Positions 1 to 7,734 of a stretch of 11,139 nt of DNA are shown one piece after another; positions within the stretch are counted from its first letter, which is position 1; each line of letters begins with the position of its first letter. Both the position numbers and the translations under genes were made by a program. The DNA is from Candidatus Thorarchaeota archaeon (GTDB lineage Archaea > Asgardarchaeota > Thorarchaeia > Thorarchaeales > Thorarchaeaceae), in assembly GCA_020355105.1 (NCBI GenBank), contig CP070658.1, forward strand, positions 1,371,423-1,382,561. Direction: 5' to 3'. The notes below the pieces were generated by a model. It saw nothing but the letters and a program-made list of their open reading frames with translations. It searched no databases and was not told where the DNA came from.

Positions 1-1
1 C

Positions 2-841
2 CTAATCTTGCCATTTTTCCGAGATTATTCAAGAAATCAGATGACGTCATTCTCTGACTTCACTGAAACAGAATACGAGATGTATCTTCCAAGGCTGAGA
101 GAGATGGAATCGCTCATTTCAAGGGCACAGATACTGACGAACACTGTAGTTCATGAAGAGCTGCGGAAGGTTTCAGAGTATGCAGCTCTTCGGAATGTGC
201 TGACCAGTGACTTGAATCCACGATATCTGCTCCTCGATGGTGGACTGGCTGTCTTCCTGCATTTCAGACGGAAGTATCCGTCGATGCCCAGCGGTTTCAT
301 GCTTCGGGAACTCTGCACACTGGCGCGCAAGGAAGGCGTGGTCCTTTGTGGAGTCAGCAAGAACCACACAATTCCTTTCGCTCATCGTATCGCCAAGATG
401 GCCCAAGACGTGTTTGGAGATGGTACGAAATGGTTCTGTCTCCTGCCTTCAAAAGAGGATCCCGGTGGAGGGCTCCACATCACTGAAGACAGGACCTACA
501 TTCCACCTGTACTTGCTGTTCCATACCTCTTCAGTTTCTCAAGTGATAACAGACCCTCGCGGATTGACTTCGATAGAATCTGGTGGCTAGAGAATGTGTT
601 CGTTCCAAACGACCCGGTAGCCACAAGGGAGAATGAGAAAGCCCTCTTCCGTGATATTGAGTTCATGTCAAGGGATGCAAGATGGTACGGCTATCCGGTG
701 CCGCTAGCGATGGCACATGAGTCATGCAAGCTGAGTTATGAGGACCTGAGGCTTGCGCGTGAAATATGTCGAGATGTGCGGATTGAGATGGGTCTAGAAA
801 GGCGGAAGACTGACCCGCCGAGAGCAGACTACAACCTATGA
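2..841 (+). CDS. nurA: NurA 5'-3' nuclease, 5' end cut by the window edge
   Basis: NurA is the nuclease that partners the HerA translocase and digests the 5' strand at DNA ends together with Mre11-Rad50. Residues are numbered from the first possible internal start, a TTG at base 8. A conserved glutamate region lies at E57 (VSEYAAL). The metal-site motif LLLDGG has its aspartate at 77, followed by GVSKN around 115-119. The C-terminal YGYPVPLAMAH block (227-237) carries the Tyr and His typical of the family. The first catalytic motif of NurA (the DGS aspartate about 70 residues before the LLLDGG motif) is absent. The frame stays open to base 2 with no stop, so the gene almost certainly begins left of the window and the TTG is not the real start. 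The TGA stop at 839-841 is 16 bases before herA, its functional partner. Identification rests on motifs and on the neighbouring herA, mre11 and rad50. Confidence 0.85.
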   Translation, partial: LILPFFRDYSRNQMTSFSDFTETEYEMYLPRLREMESLISRAQILTNTVVHEELRKVSEYAALRNVLTSDLNPRYLLLDGGLAVFLHFRRKYPSMPSGFMLRELCTLARKEGVVLCGVSKNHTIPFAHRIAKMAQDVFGDGTKWFCLLPSKEDPGGGLHITEDRTYIPPVLAVPYLFSFSSDNRPSRIDFDRIWWLENVFVPNDPVATRENEKALFRDIEFMSRDARWYGYPVPLAMAHESCKLSYEDLRLAREICRDVRIEMGLERRKTDPPRADYNL

Positions 842-857
842 CGGAATGATGTGATGA

Positions 858-2615
858 ATGATGCTTCACAAGAACAAGCTCGGTGAGCTCTACGGAAAGG
901 TTGGCGTGGGCAATCAGACCATGCTTGGAATCATGGGGAATAATCGTGACATAAGTGTCGGAGAGATATTCATGATATACTCTCAGCGTGACGGTCATGA
1001 GAGGGTCTTCTTCTTTAGAGTCCTTGGTCTGGAGAACTACTTGCGCCAAGTTGATGATATCAGCAGAGTGGCGGGAACGCTGATGGTGGAAGGGGACTCG
1101 TACCTGTCAGGCATCGAACGGAACATGCTACTCTCGGTTGACGGTAGAATGCTAGGTTATGCTGAGGAGAAGAGAGGCGGATGGAAGTTTATGTCACCCC
1201 GGCGCCTACCTGATCATCTAGCTGACGTCTATCGTCCGATTCCGGGAACATCGGACGTCCCAGTGAGAGAGATGCTTAGCTCTCAGACGGACGGAGAAGT
1301 CTACGTAGGCGACCTTCAAGTTGGAGAGGCAACACTGGATGTTCCCGTGATGATTCCGTCCAAGTTCCTGCCGATGCACGTGGGCATCTTTGGTTCGACA
1401 GGAGCGGGGAAAAGCAATCTGATGATGGTTCTGATTAAGTCGATTATAGACTCCAATGTGGACGTCCTTCGTGGCCAAAAAGACAAACAACCAATCTCAG
1501 CATTCTGCATTGACCCACATGATGAATTCGCCAAGGGTGTTGACAAGTATGGTATACAGAGTATAATAGAAACGATGGATCAGAACACGAGGTCCGACGT
1601 GATTGGCGACTTCTACTACATTACGACTCACAAGAAGGCGACTCCCAGAGAAGTCAAGAGGTATGCCAAAGAGATTCGTGTGAGATGGGACGAGATACGC
1701 CCCCGAGATGTTTACTCCATCTTCGAATTCACCCCTCAGATGGCCTCGTTCATTGACGCGCAATTCAACCTAAACAAGGAGAAGTGGATAGCAGAGATAC
1801 TTGACTTGAAGGAAGATCCTGATGGCACTCCGAAGGGAACGTTGCATGCAGTTCAGCGTCGACTGAGATTCCTGGAGCGCTCTCCCATCTTTGTAAAGGA
1901 CGGCAGTTCAATCCTTAGCGACATTTTCACAGCGATGGAAACTGGTCGAATTCTAGTGGTCAATACCAGTCTCATGCGTGACACAGAACAGTTCCTTCTC
2001 ACAACCGTCGTTACTCGAACACTCTCAGACTTGAGACGGGCACTCAAGAGTAGCGGGAATCTCTCCGACTTCGAGCGGCAAGGACAGATGCGACTTCCGG
2101 CTCCATTCTTCGCTAGTATCAAGACCAAGGCCAAGGCCTTCTATGGCAAGGGAGGCTCCGGAGACAGTGCATCTGTTAGAGACCCGAGAGATCTACCTGT
2201 CATTCTGGTGACTGTTGAAGAGGCTCCGTCCATTCTGAATCCTGAGCTCATGCGGGGTCGCTCAGTGTTCAAAGATATATCCCGCCAAGGACGCAAGTTC
2301 AATATGGGTCTCTTGGTCGTTAGTCAGCAAGTCAGCGTTCTTGACAATGTCATTCTGAGTCAGATGAACACAGAAGTAAACCTGCGACTAGGGAATGAAC
2401 GAGAGATTCGTTCTTGCATAGAGAATGCCAGTGTCAACATCTCTGGATTCGAGAATGAGTTCCGGGTGATGTCTAGGGGTGAAGCACTCCTGACTGCATC
2501 ATATCGAGAGATGCCACTGCCTGTGCGGATACCGTTATTTGATACGGTATTTGAGCAGGAAAAAGGCAGGTACAAAGGGAAGAAGTCCAGGAAAAGCGAA
2601 AAGCATGTTCTTTGA
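858..2615 (+). CDS. herA: HerA hexameric DNA translocase/helicase
   Basis: HerA is a FtsK/HerA-class ring ATPase that pumps duplex DNA and works with NurA in DNA-end resection. The N-terminus (about 10-60) looks like the HAS-barrel. Walker A is GSTGAGKS at 179-186 with Lys185. The strand CIDPHDEF (217-224) matches the conserved post-Walker-A segment of HerA. Walker B is ILVTVEEAPS (449-458) with Glu454/Glu455. The block SRQGRKFNMGLLVVSQQ (475-491) fits the arginine-finger and sensor region. At 585 residues it is longer than many HerA proteins of about 500. The extra length includes a flexible Gly/Ser/charged stretch at about 396-446, just before Walker B, and a Lys-rich tail. Two adjacent ATG codons (858 and 861) can start it; stops at 852 and 855 exclude anything further upstream. 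A GTGAT match to the anti-Shine-Dalgarno at 851-855 slightly favours 861. It is translated between nurA and mre11, with a gap of only 10 bases to mre11. Confidence 0.95.
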   Translation: MMLHKNKLGELYGKVGVGNQTMLGIMGNNRDISVGEIFMIYSQRDGHERVFFFRVLGLENYLRQVDDISRVAGTLMVEGDSYLSGIERNMLLSVDGRMLGYAEEKRGGWKFMSPRRLPDHLADVYRPIPGTSDVPVREMLSSQTDGEVYVGDLQVGEATLDVPVMIPSKFLPMHVGIFGSTGAGKSNLMMVLIKSIIDSNVDVLRGQKDKQPISAFCIDPHDEFAKGVDKYGIQSIIETMDQNTRSDVIGDFYYITTHKKATPREVKRYAKEIRVRWDEIRPRDVYSIFEFTPQMASFIDAQFNLNKEKWIAEILDLKEDPDGTPKGTLHAVQRRLRFLERSPIFVKDGSSILSDIFTAMETGRILVVNTSLMRDTEQFLLTTVVTRTLSDLRRALKSSGNLSDFERQGQMRLPAPFFASIKTKAKAFYGKGGSGDSASVRDPRDLPVILVTVEEAPSILNPELMRGRSVFKDISRQGRKFNMGLLVVSQQVSVLDNVILSQMNTEVNLRLGNEREIRSCIENASVNISGFENEFRVMSRGEALLTASYREMPLPVRIPLFDTVFEQEKGRYKGKKSRKSEKHVL

Positions 2616-2621
2616 GGGATG
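2614..2621 (+). promoter_or_regulatory. Ribosome binding site of mre11
   Basis: GAGGG followed by ATG lies over the herA stop, about 7 bases before the mre11 start. It supports the TTG at 2626 as the start. In the mre11 frame a TGA sits at 2620-2622, and the first phosphoesterase motif begins only seven residues into the protein, so no other start would work. The ATG at 2619 is out of frame. Confidence 0.6.
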
Positions 2622-2625
2622 ATAT

Positions 2626-3933
2626 TTGACCGTCCGGATTGCTCACATCTCAGACACGCATTTGGGTGCTCGGCCCCGTAGGGGGGTCAAGCACAATGTC
2701 TGGGGCGTGGAAATGCGGAGCCGACTCTTGGAGAACGATTTCTACGAACGCTTTGCAGAACTATTCGACAGGATCGTCGAGCTGAACCCCCGTGCCGACT
2801 TGGTTGTCCATTCCGGAGACCTCTACGACTCTCCCTGGGAAAACAACCCATCACAACCACCTGTTGTTGCACAAGAAACCGCAATCAAGGTCCTAAAGGA
2901 ATTCATAGAGAAGACCGACATTCCAGTGCTGATACTCGAAGGCAACCACGGTCTCTACCGTTCTCTCAAAGTGTCCCTGTTGGACTCTCTTAAGCTCGCG
3001 GTACCAGGTCTGGACGTGGCGACGCAAGTTGATTTGACTCGTGCCTTCTCCAAAGAAGAGCCTCTGATGTATTCGTATCCGAAAGTAGACGTGTTCTGTT
3101 TCCCGTTCATGGAAGAATCAGTACTTGAGAGCACGGGACTGATGAGTGATTTCAACGACTGGATTTCGAGCTGTCAAACGCCAACGTCCAAGAAGGTCTC
3201 AATTGCTGTGGCGCACGGAATGACCATTGACAGGTCTCTCCACAGTGGAATCTTCGAGATGGGTTTCGACTACATCGCACTTGGTCATGACCATTCCCAG
3301 CACAAGCATGCGAAGAACGCTTGGTATGCTGGATCGCCAGAACGCTGGAGGTTTGACGAAACTCGTCACGAGAAGGGCTTCTTGGTTGTTGACATCGAGC
3401 ACAACAAGCAACCAGAAGTGACACCCATCCATCTTGAATACGCTCGACCTGTCTACAATGAGAAGATGGCTATCAATCCTGATGACGATGAGCCAACTCT
3501 CATTGAGAAGGTGGAGCATTGGATTGCAGAGAGGGGTCTCAAGAAGCCCTGGGAACCAACCACATCAGCTCGAATTCGGTTGGTATTCGAGGGGCAGGCC
3601 AAACGAGTCAGCGGATTTGAGCTAAGCATGGCCATGGAGGCGTTGCGAACCAAGATCTTGGTCCAAGATGCGAATTACAATGTTTCTCAGCTCGTATGGA
3701 ACATCCGTCAACCGGATATTGAGCATAGCCCTTCCGCATATCCTGAGATTGATTCAGAGTATCTAATCGAGGATCCTGAAGAGGACTTCCGGACATATCT
3801 TGAAACACTTGATGTCGACGAACGATATGACGAAGCGACATTGACGAAGATTGCTGTGAGAGCACTGAAGTTCTCCGTGAGTCGAAGTGACGAGAAGCTG
3901 AGTTTTGAAACTTACTCGGAGGGTGAGGAGTGA
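2626..3933 (+). CDS. mre11: Mre11 DNA double-strand-break repair nuclease
   Basis: This is the manganese-dependent nuclease of the Mre11-Rad50 complex, which opens and trims DNA ends. The calcineurin-like phosphoesterase motifs appear in order: HISDTHLG (7-14, ligands D10 and H12), HSGDLYD (62-68, D65), EGNHG (105-109, N107 and catalytic H108), AHG (196-198, H197) and LGHDHSQ (219-225, H221 and H223). All metal ligands expected from the family are therefore present. The third motif reads GNHG rather than the usual GNHD. After about residue 270 comes the capping domain. The acidic, helical C-terminus (about 384-423) is in the position of the Rad50-binding helices. Length 435 is typical for archaea. 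The start is TTG, the only possible one near the first motif. The stop overlaps the rad50 start by four bases, which suggests translational coupling and balanced production of the two partners. Confidence 0.95.
   Translation: MTVRIAHISDTHLGARPRRGVKHNVWGVEMRSRLLENDFYERFAELFDRIVELNPRADLVVHSGDLYDSPWENNPSQPPVVAQETAIKVLKEFIEKTDIPVLILEGNHGLYRSLKVSLLDSLKLAVPGLDVATQVDLTRAFSKEEPLMYSYPKVDVFCFPFMEESVLESTGLMSDFNDWISSCQTPTSKKVSIAVAHGMTIDRSLHSGIFEMGFDYIALGHDHSQHKHAKNAWYAGSPERWRFDETRHEKGFLVVDIEHNKQPEVTPIHLEYARPVYNEKMAINPDDDEPTLIEKVEHWIAERGLKKPWEPTTSARIRLVFEGQAKRVSGFELSMAMEALRTKILVQDANYNVSQLVWNIRQPDIEHSPSAYPEIDSEYLIEDPEEDFRTYLETLDVDERYDEATLTKIAVRALKFSVSRSDEKLSFETYSEGEE
3918..3926 (+). promoter_or_regulatory. 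Ribosome binding site of rad50
   Basis: GGAGGGTGA, close to the full archaeal consensus GGAGGTGAT, lies inside the last codons of mre11, about 6 bases before the GTG start. It contains an in-frame TGA for the rad50 frame (3924-3926), so GTG at 3930 is the first possible start. The Rad50 protein begins in the usual way immediately after it. Confidence 0.75.
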
Positions 3934-6017
3934 AGCTTGTCAATCTGGAGCTAAGGAACTTCAAACCCTTCCGGAATCTGACCCTTCCCGATGGTGATGG
4001 TGAGCTGCCTGGTGGCCTAATCATCATACGGGGTGCCAATTCCACAGGCAAATCCTCTCTCTTGGAAGCAATACTCTGGGCTCTCTGGGGCCCCACTGCT
4101 GTTGGGCTGACAAATGATGAACTGATCAGCTTTGCCTCTTCATTCTGTAGTGTCGGACTCGAGTTCGATGTTGCAGGGAGCCGCTACAAGGTGAAACGGA
4201 CCTACGATCCCGCAGATGGAATGAAGGTCATCCTATCCAAGTTTGAAAGTGAATCTTGGAAGCGGATAGCCGACAAGAGTCAGAGTGTGGGCAGTGCTCT
4301 CGAGGGGATTCTCAATCTTGAGCCGAACCAAGCTCTCAACACGCTACTCGTGAAACAGGGCGAGGTGGGTGTAATCGCTGCTGCAACTCCCACAGTTCTT
4401 AGAGATCTGCTAGTGAAAGTCTACAATATCGACCTCCTTGGTCAGATGACCAAGCAGCTAGAGAATCTGGAGGGCGACCTTACATCACAGACAAAGGCTC
4501 TAGAAGAAGAGTTTAGACCTCCTGAGATGATCCGCGAGCAGATAGAGGATGCAAAGTCGAGAATCAAGAAAGAGCAGGATGATCTTGAGGAAACCAAGAA
4601 TGAAAGAATGAAGGCGCAGGAACTACTCAATTCCTTGCCGGAGCCCAAGACCCTGAAGACTGTACGAAACCTAATAGAGGAACTAGAAAGAACGGAACAC
4701 GAGAACAATCAGAACATCAAGCTCAGAGATAGAGAGTTGAAGGCCGCTGGACTTGGTGATTCAAGCCCCAAGATCACGCGCGCAAGGATTGCCTCACTCA
4801 ACAATGAGAGTCAGCGGCTTGAGAAGGAGAGAAGCGCTGCCGAGACAAAGCAGTCCCAGATCAATGTTGAGATTGGCAAAAGCAAGGGAATGAAACAAGA
4901 TTTGGAGGATAAGATTGAGCAGTTACACATTCCCGCCGATTCGGAGGACGGAACGGGAATTGTCTGTCCAACCTGTCAAAGACCTCTCTCCGATGAAGAG
5001 AGCCGGGAATTGGTGGCCGAGTACAGGAATGCTTTGAAGGAACATGAGTCAAGAATAGAAGGGCTGGAGAATGAGAAGAAGTCTATTCCCGGACAAATCC
5101 GTGAGAAGGAGGAGCGGTTGAGAGTCATCCCGAAACTCATAGACGCAACTGAAAGAGTGATCGAGCAGGAACGGGAAGTAAAGAGGTCTGCATTACAAGC
5201 TGAGAAGATAGCTAGAAGACTTGGACAAGCTCTTAGCAAAATGGAAGTAGAAACAATCCAGAAACTGCTAGAGAAACATGGTGCCCGCAGTGTTGATGAT
5301 CTTCAGAATACGATTCTGAAACTCCAAGAAACACTCAATCATCTGAAGACCCGTCAGGAGTCTGCCGGTAGGAGAATCAAGAACGAGCGGCAGACTGTGA
5401 AGGAACTGAAGGGCAAAGAGGCTGAGATGAAAGAGCTTGGGGCTAGGATTGAAACAATGAAGGAGCTCAAGAATCATGCCACGTATGTAAGGCGGAAACT
5501 CGTCAGCGGTTTCATAGCTGACTACGTATTCCAGAAACGACTGATAGGAATAATCAGGAAAGCCACCAACCAGTACGTCAGTTCTTTCACCAATGCACAG
5601 TATACGTCGATTGATTTAGAACCGACACCGGCGAAAGGAAGATCAGGAGCTGGTCTTGTCCTCAAGATTTGGGATGAACGTGACAAAGCTAACAAGAAGA
5701 CCTCTCAGCTAAGCTTCGGGGACCGGACAGCCATCAGCTTAGGCCTAAGGCTTGGGATAAGCAGAACCATGAGTAGCATACGTCCATTCAGGGACAGTCC
5801 ATCCATATCTCCACGTGTGCGATGCGTACTCCTTGATGAGCCTCTGGGCGGTCTTGACAGGGGTCGCCGTACTTCAGTCGTCAGGAACCTTGTGAACGAT
5901 GAGAGCTTTGAACAGATATTCCTGATTACTCATACTGAGGTCCAAGGCTGGGAGGGCGTTCCTGTCATAGAAGTAAACAAGAGCGGCACGACAAGCACCG
6001 CAGTCCTATCCGAATGA
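3930..6017 (+). CDS. rad50: Rad50 SMC-like ATPase with zinc hook
   Basis: Rad50 is the ATP-driven, DNA-tethering partner of Mre11. The N-terminal half of the ATPase begins MKLVNLELRNFKPF. It has Walker A GANSTGKSS (35-43, Lys41) and a Q-loop at Gln143 (VKQGEV). Charged coiled-coil arms run at about 170-340 and 355-520. The zinc hook CPTC (Cys346, Cys349) sits at the apex between them. The C-terminal half carries the signature motif at 594-598, Walker B VLLDEP (633-638, Asp636 and Glu637), a D-loop ending LD (642-643) and the H-loop ITH (His668). Two points are unusual. The signature reads LSFGD where Rad50 normally has LSGGE/Q. At 695 residues the protein is shorter than the roughly 850-900 of well-studied archaeal Rad50, because the coiled coils are short. 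The start is GTG within the mre11 stop. It is the last gene of the repair cluster. Confidence 0.95.
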   Translation: MKLVNLELRNFKPFRNLTLPDGDGELPGGLIIIRGANSTGKSSLLEAILWALWGPTAVGLTNDELISFASSFCSVGLEFDVAGSRYKVKRTYDPADGMKVILSKFESESWKRIADKSQSVGSALEGILNLEPNQALNTLLVKQGEVGVIAAATPTVLRDLLVKVYNIDLLGQMTKQLENLEGDLTSQTKALEEEFRPPEMIREQIEDAKSRIKKEQDDLEETKNERMKAQELLNSLPEPKTLKTVRNLIEELERTEHENNQNIKLRDRELKAAGLGDSSPKITRARIASLNNESQRLEKERSAAETKQSQINVEIGKSKGMKQDLEDKIEQLHIPADSEDGTGIVCPTCQRPLSDEESRELVAEYRNALKEHESRIEGLENEKKSIPGQIREKEERLRVIPKLIDATERVIEQEREVKRSALQAEKIARRLGQALSKMEVETIQKLLEKHGARSVDDLQNTILKLQETLNHLKTRQESAGRRIKNERQTVKELKGKEAEMKELGARIETMKELKNHATYVRRKLVSGFIADYVFQKRLIGIIRKATNQYVSSFTNAQYTSIDLEPTPAKGRSGAGLVLKIWDERDKANKKTSQLSFGDRTAISLGLRLGISRTMSSIRPFRDSPSISPRVRCVLLDEPLGGLDRGRRTSVVRNLVNDESFEQIFLITHTEVQGWEGVPVIEVNKSGTTSTAVLSE

Positions 6018-6025
6018 CAGACGCC

Positions 6026-6039
6026 TGGAGGCAGCTCCA
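6026..6039 (+). terminator. Possible weak hairpin after rad50
   Basis: TGGAG and CTCCA form a perfect 5-base-pair stem around a GCAG loop nine bases after the rad50 stop. A pyrimidine-rich stretch (ACTTCCTTGTT) follows at about 6050-6060. It could mark the end of the repair operon transcript. However, the stem is short, archaeal termination depends mainly on T-runs, and there is no strong T-run here. Confidence 0.2.
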
Positions 6040-6070
6040 CCAGAATGTTCACTTCCTTGTTGATGAGGAG

Positions 6071-6078
6071 AAATATTA
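6071..6078 (+). promoter_or_regulatory. Probable TATA box for the membrane-protein pair
   Basis: AAATATTA, preceded by the purine-rich GAGGAG that could act as the TFB recognition element, lies 27-34 bases before the ATG at 6105. Archaeal transcription starts roughly 25 bases after the TATA centre, so the message would begin almost at the ATG and be leaderless. That agrees with the absence of any Shine-Dalgarno sequence between 6080 and 6104. It implies that the two membrane genes can be expressed separately from the repair operon. Confidence 0.5.
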
Positions 6079-6104
6079 GGGAGTAACCCCGAACACGATT
6101 TGTC

Positions 6105-7730
6105 ATGGACGTGGCGGAGACCAAGAGGCGGATTCTGCGCTTCTTCATTGAATATGGAATACTTCTATTGATTCTCATTGTAGGTTTGGCCATATGGGTG
6201 CCGATATTCAATCTGTCTCTGCAAGGCTACCTCAGCGAAGAACTGTGGATCAATTGGGATGTCTGGTTAGGCAACACTCCTGGGCAGTTTGACGTATTCG
6301 GTTTTACAGTCAATTACCAGTTCGAGGGTTATACCGACTATACGTACTTCTATGTCCACTGGGGAAACAACATTCTGAATGGCGTGATGCCTTATTGCGA
6401 TGAGTTTGGTCACATTATCCTCGACGGTTATGAGAACAACAATGGTCTCTATATCTTCCCGCCTCTCACCGCAGTGTTCTACGGCCTTGGTGTTTGGATA
6501 TTACCAGACAACTGGGGTATTGCCCTTCTCTTGGCGGCCCTTGGATTCTTGACCGTGTTTCCGGTATTTGGTCTGGGCAAGGAGCTGTCTGGCAACAGGC
6601 ATGTTGGCGAGGTTGCGGCGTTGACCTACCTGCTGGCCCCGAATGTTCTCTTCCATATCACCTATCTCTGGACCAACCCCCCTCCATTCATCTTCTTCTT
6701 CTTCTCGGGCTTCTACATGCTTGTGCGTGGAAGACGTCATACAGGAACCTTGCTGATAGTAACAGCGGCTCTCTTCAAACAGACTGCATGGTTCTTAGGG
6801 ATTCCATTGGTCATCTATCTAATCATGAAGCCCCGGACACCACAGGCCACATCTAACACAGAGAATGAGGCGCAGAAGGAAACAGCTCAGAATGGCAAGA
6901 GTGAAGATCAGGAACCGGACCAAGATGCAAAGCCCGATCGTCTACAACGGCTTATTGACTACGCTACCGAATATCTGGACTTGCACGGGTTCCTCATCAG
7001 CGCAGTTGTCGTCCTGATATTCGTGGCTGCTGTTATGTTTCCCTTCGTTGTGGCTCAGCCTCACTTCTGGTCGTACATGCGTCTGGCAGCCGGTGGCTTC
7101 CGACTGGATTCCTTCACGGAGCCTCCGGGATATGGGAGCCCTATAAGGCTCCAGGTGCTTCCCGTGATCGTAGGACTTCCAGAATTCGCTGAGGCCTTGG
7201 ACTATTTCGTTTTCTCTGGAGGTCTATTGGCGCTCGGAGTCACTGCAATTGCTGGTCTGATGGTGATGGAGCCTAAGTACATGGGCCAATCTAAAGTGTA
7301 CCTTCGCAGGATACTCTTCTACACTCTTCTGCTGATGCTCTGGGTTAACCTCACAGGCCCCAGAGGTGTATACAAGTACTACTTCACTCTGTTTGCTCCT
7401 TTCTTCTCAATCTTCTCGTCAGCAACTATGTGTGTCAGCATGAAGGAAAAAGTCCCATTCTCAACCCCAACAATTTGGATGCCACTTCTTCTCAGCATTA
7501 CGATTCTTATCCCTCACAGGAACATCTACTTGATGTACGTCATATTCATCTTCGCCGGCTACATCTTTGCACGATCATTTGGTCAAGTCTGGTATACAGT
7601 GACAGCTCCCTTCCGCGGGATTAGTCGAAGAATTAGCCCGATTCTGGAACCCACTTTCCTACGTATGTCTAGTCTTAGGGATAGGGCAATTGCCTATGCC
7701 TATCCCGAAATGGTCGTGCCGGAGGCGTAG
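6105..7730 (+). CDS. Polytopic membrane protein, GT-C-like glycosyltransferase candidate (first of pair)
   Basis: This 541-residue protein has about a dozen hydrophobic segments: near 16-36, 116-133, 138-157, 168-207, 213-240, 295-318, 349-358, 368-388, 402-440, 456-470 and 474-490. After the first membrane span comes a long polar loop with YFYVHWGNNILNG, then PYCDEF (96-101) and FPPL. This pattern resembles GT-C-fold transferases (mannosyltransferase/DUF2029-like), where acidic residues in the first outer loop bind metal and the lipid-phosphate sugar. Another recognisable block is ALFKQTA (222-228). A hydrophilic Glu/Gln/Asp-rich linker (about 244-280) splits the two halves. The C-terminal block PRGVYKYY (419-426) is shared with the next gene. 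The ATG follows a probable TATA box with no ribosome binding site. The likely role is transfer of a sugar from a lipid carrier at the cell membrane, for example for surface glycans. Substrate is unknown, and a non-enzymatic membrane role cannot be excluded. Confidence 0.75.
   Translation: MDVAETKRRILRFFIEYGILLLILIVGLAIWVPIFNLSLQGYLSEELWINWDVWLGNTPGQFDVFGFTVNYQFEGYTDYTYFYVHWGNNILNGVMPYCDEFGHIILDGYENNNGLYIFPPLTAVFYGLGVWILPDNWGIALLLAALGFLTVFPVFGLGKELSGNRHVGEVAALTYLLAPNVLFHITYLWTNPPPFIFFFFSGFYMLVRGRRHTGTLLIVTAALFKQTAWFLGIPLVIYLIMKPRTPQATSNTENEAQKETAQNGKSEDQEPDQDAKPDRLQRLIDYATEYLDLHGFLISAVVVLIFVAAVMFPFVVAQPHFWSYMRLAAGGFRLDSFTEPPGYGSPIRLQVLPVIVGLPEFAEALDYFVFSGGLLALGVTAIAGLMVMEPKYMGQSKVYLRRILFYTLLLMLWVNLTGPRGVYKYYFTLFAPFFSIFSSATMCVSMKEKVPFSTPTIWMPLLLSITILIPHRNIYLMYVIFIFAGYIFARSFGQVWYTVTAPFRGISRRISPILEPTFLRMSSLRDRAIAYAYPEMVVPEA
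7721..7727 (+). promoter_or_regulatory. Ribosome binding site of the second membrane-protein gene
   Basis: GGAGGCG lies within the final codons of the preceding gene, 7 bases before the ATG at 7735. It fixes that start and shows that the second gene is translated from the same transcript as the first. Confidence 0.7.
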
Positions 7731-7734
7731 CTGA

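Noticed and set aside
8..10. TTG at base 8 as the true nurA start.
   Set aside because: The frame is open to the window edge, and the first catalytic aspartate motif of NurA would lie further upstream, so the gene is cut by the window rather than starting here.
851..930. GTGATGA before herA matches the box C consensus of C/D guide RNAs.
   Set aside because: No CTGA box D or D' lies at a suitable distance downstream, and the same bases are explained as the herA ribosome binding site.
663..1049. A 128-codon - strand open frame across the nurA-herA junction.
   Set aside because: It is antisense to conserved NurA and HerA coding sequence with no recognisable motif or ribosome binding site.
3608..4096. 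A 162-codon open frame on the - strand across the mre11-rad50 junction.
   Set aside because: It lies antisense to two firmly identified genes, shows no recognisable domain and has a Pro/Ser/Arg-rich composition typical of a shadow frame.
6686..6715. Short TTC-rich run resembling a microsatellite in the first membrane-protein gene.
   Set aside because: It simply encodes a phenylalanine-rich membrane segment (FIFFFFSGF), and the repeat is short and imperfect.
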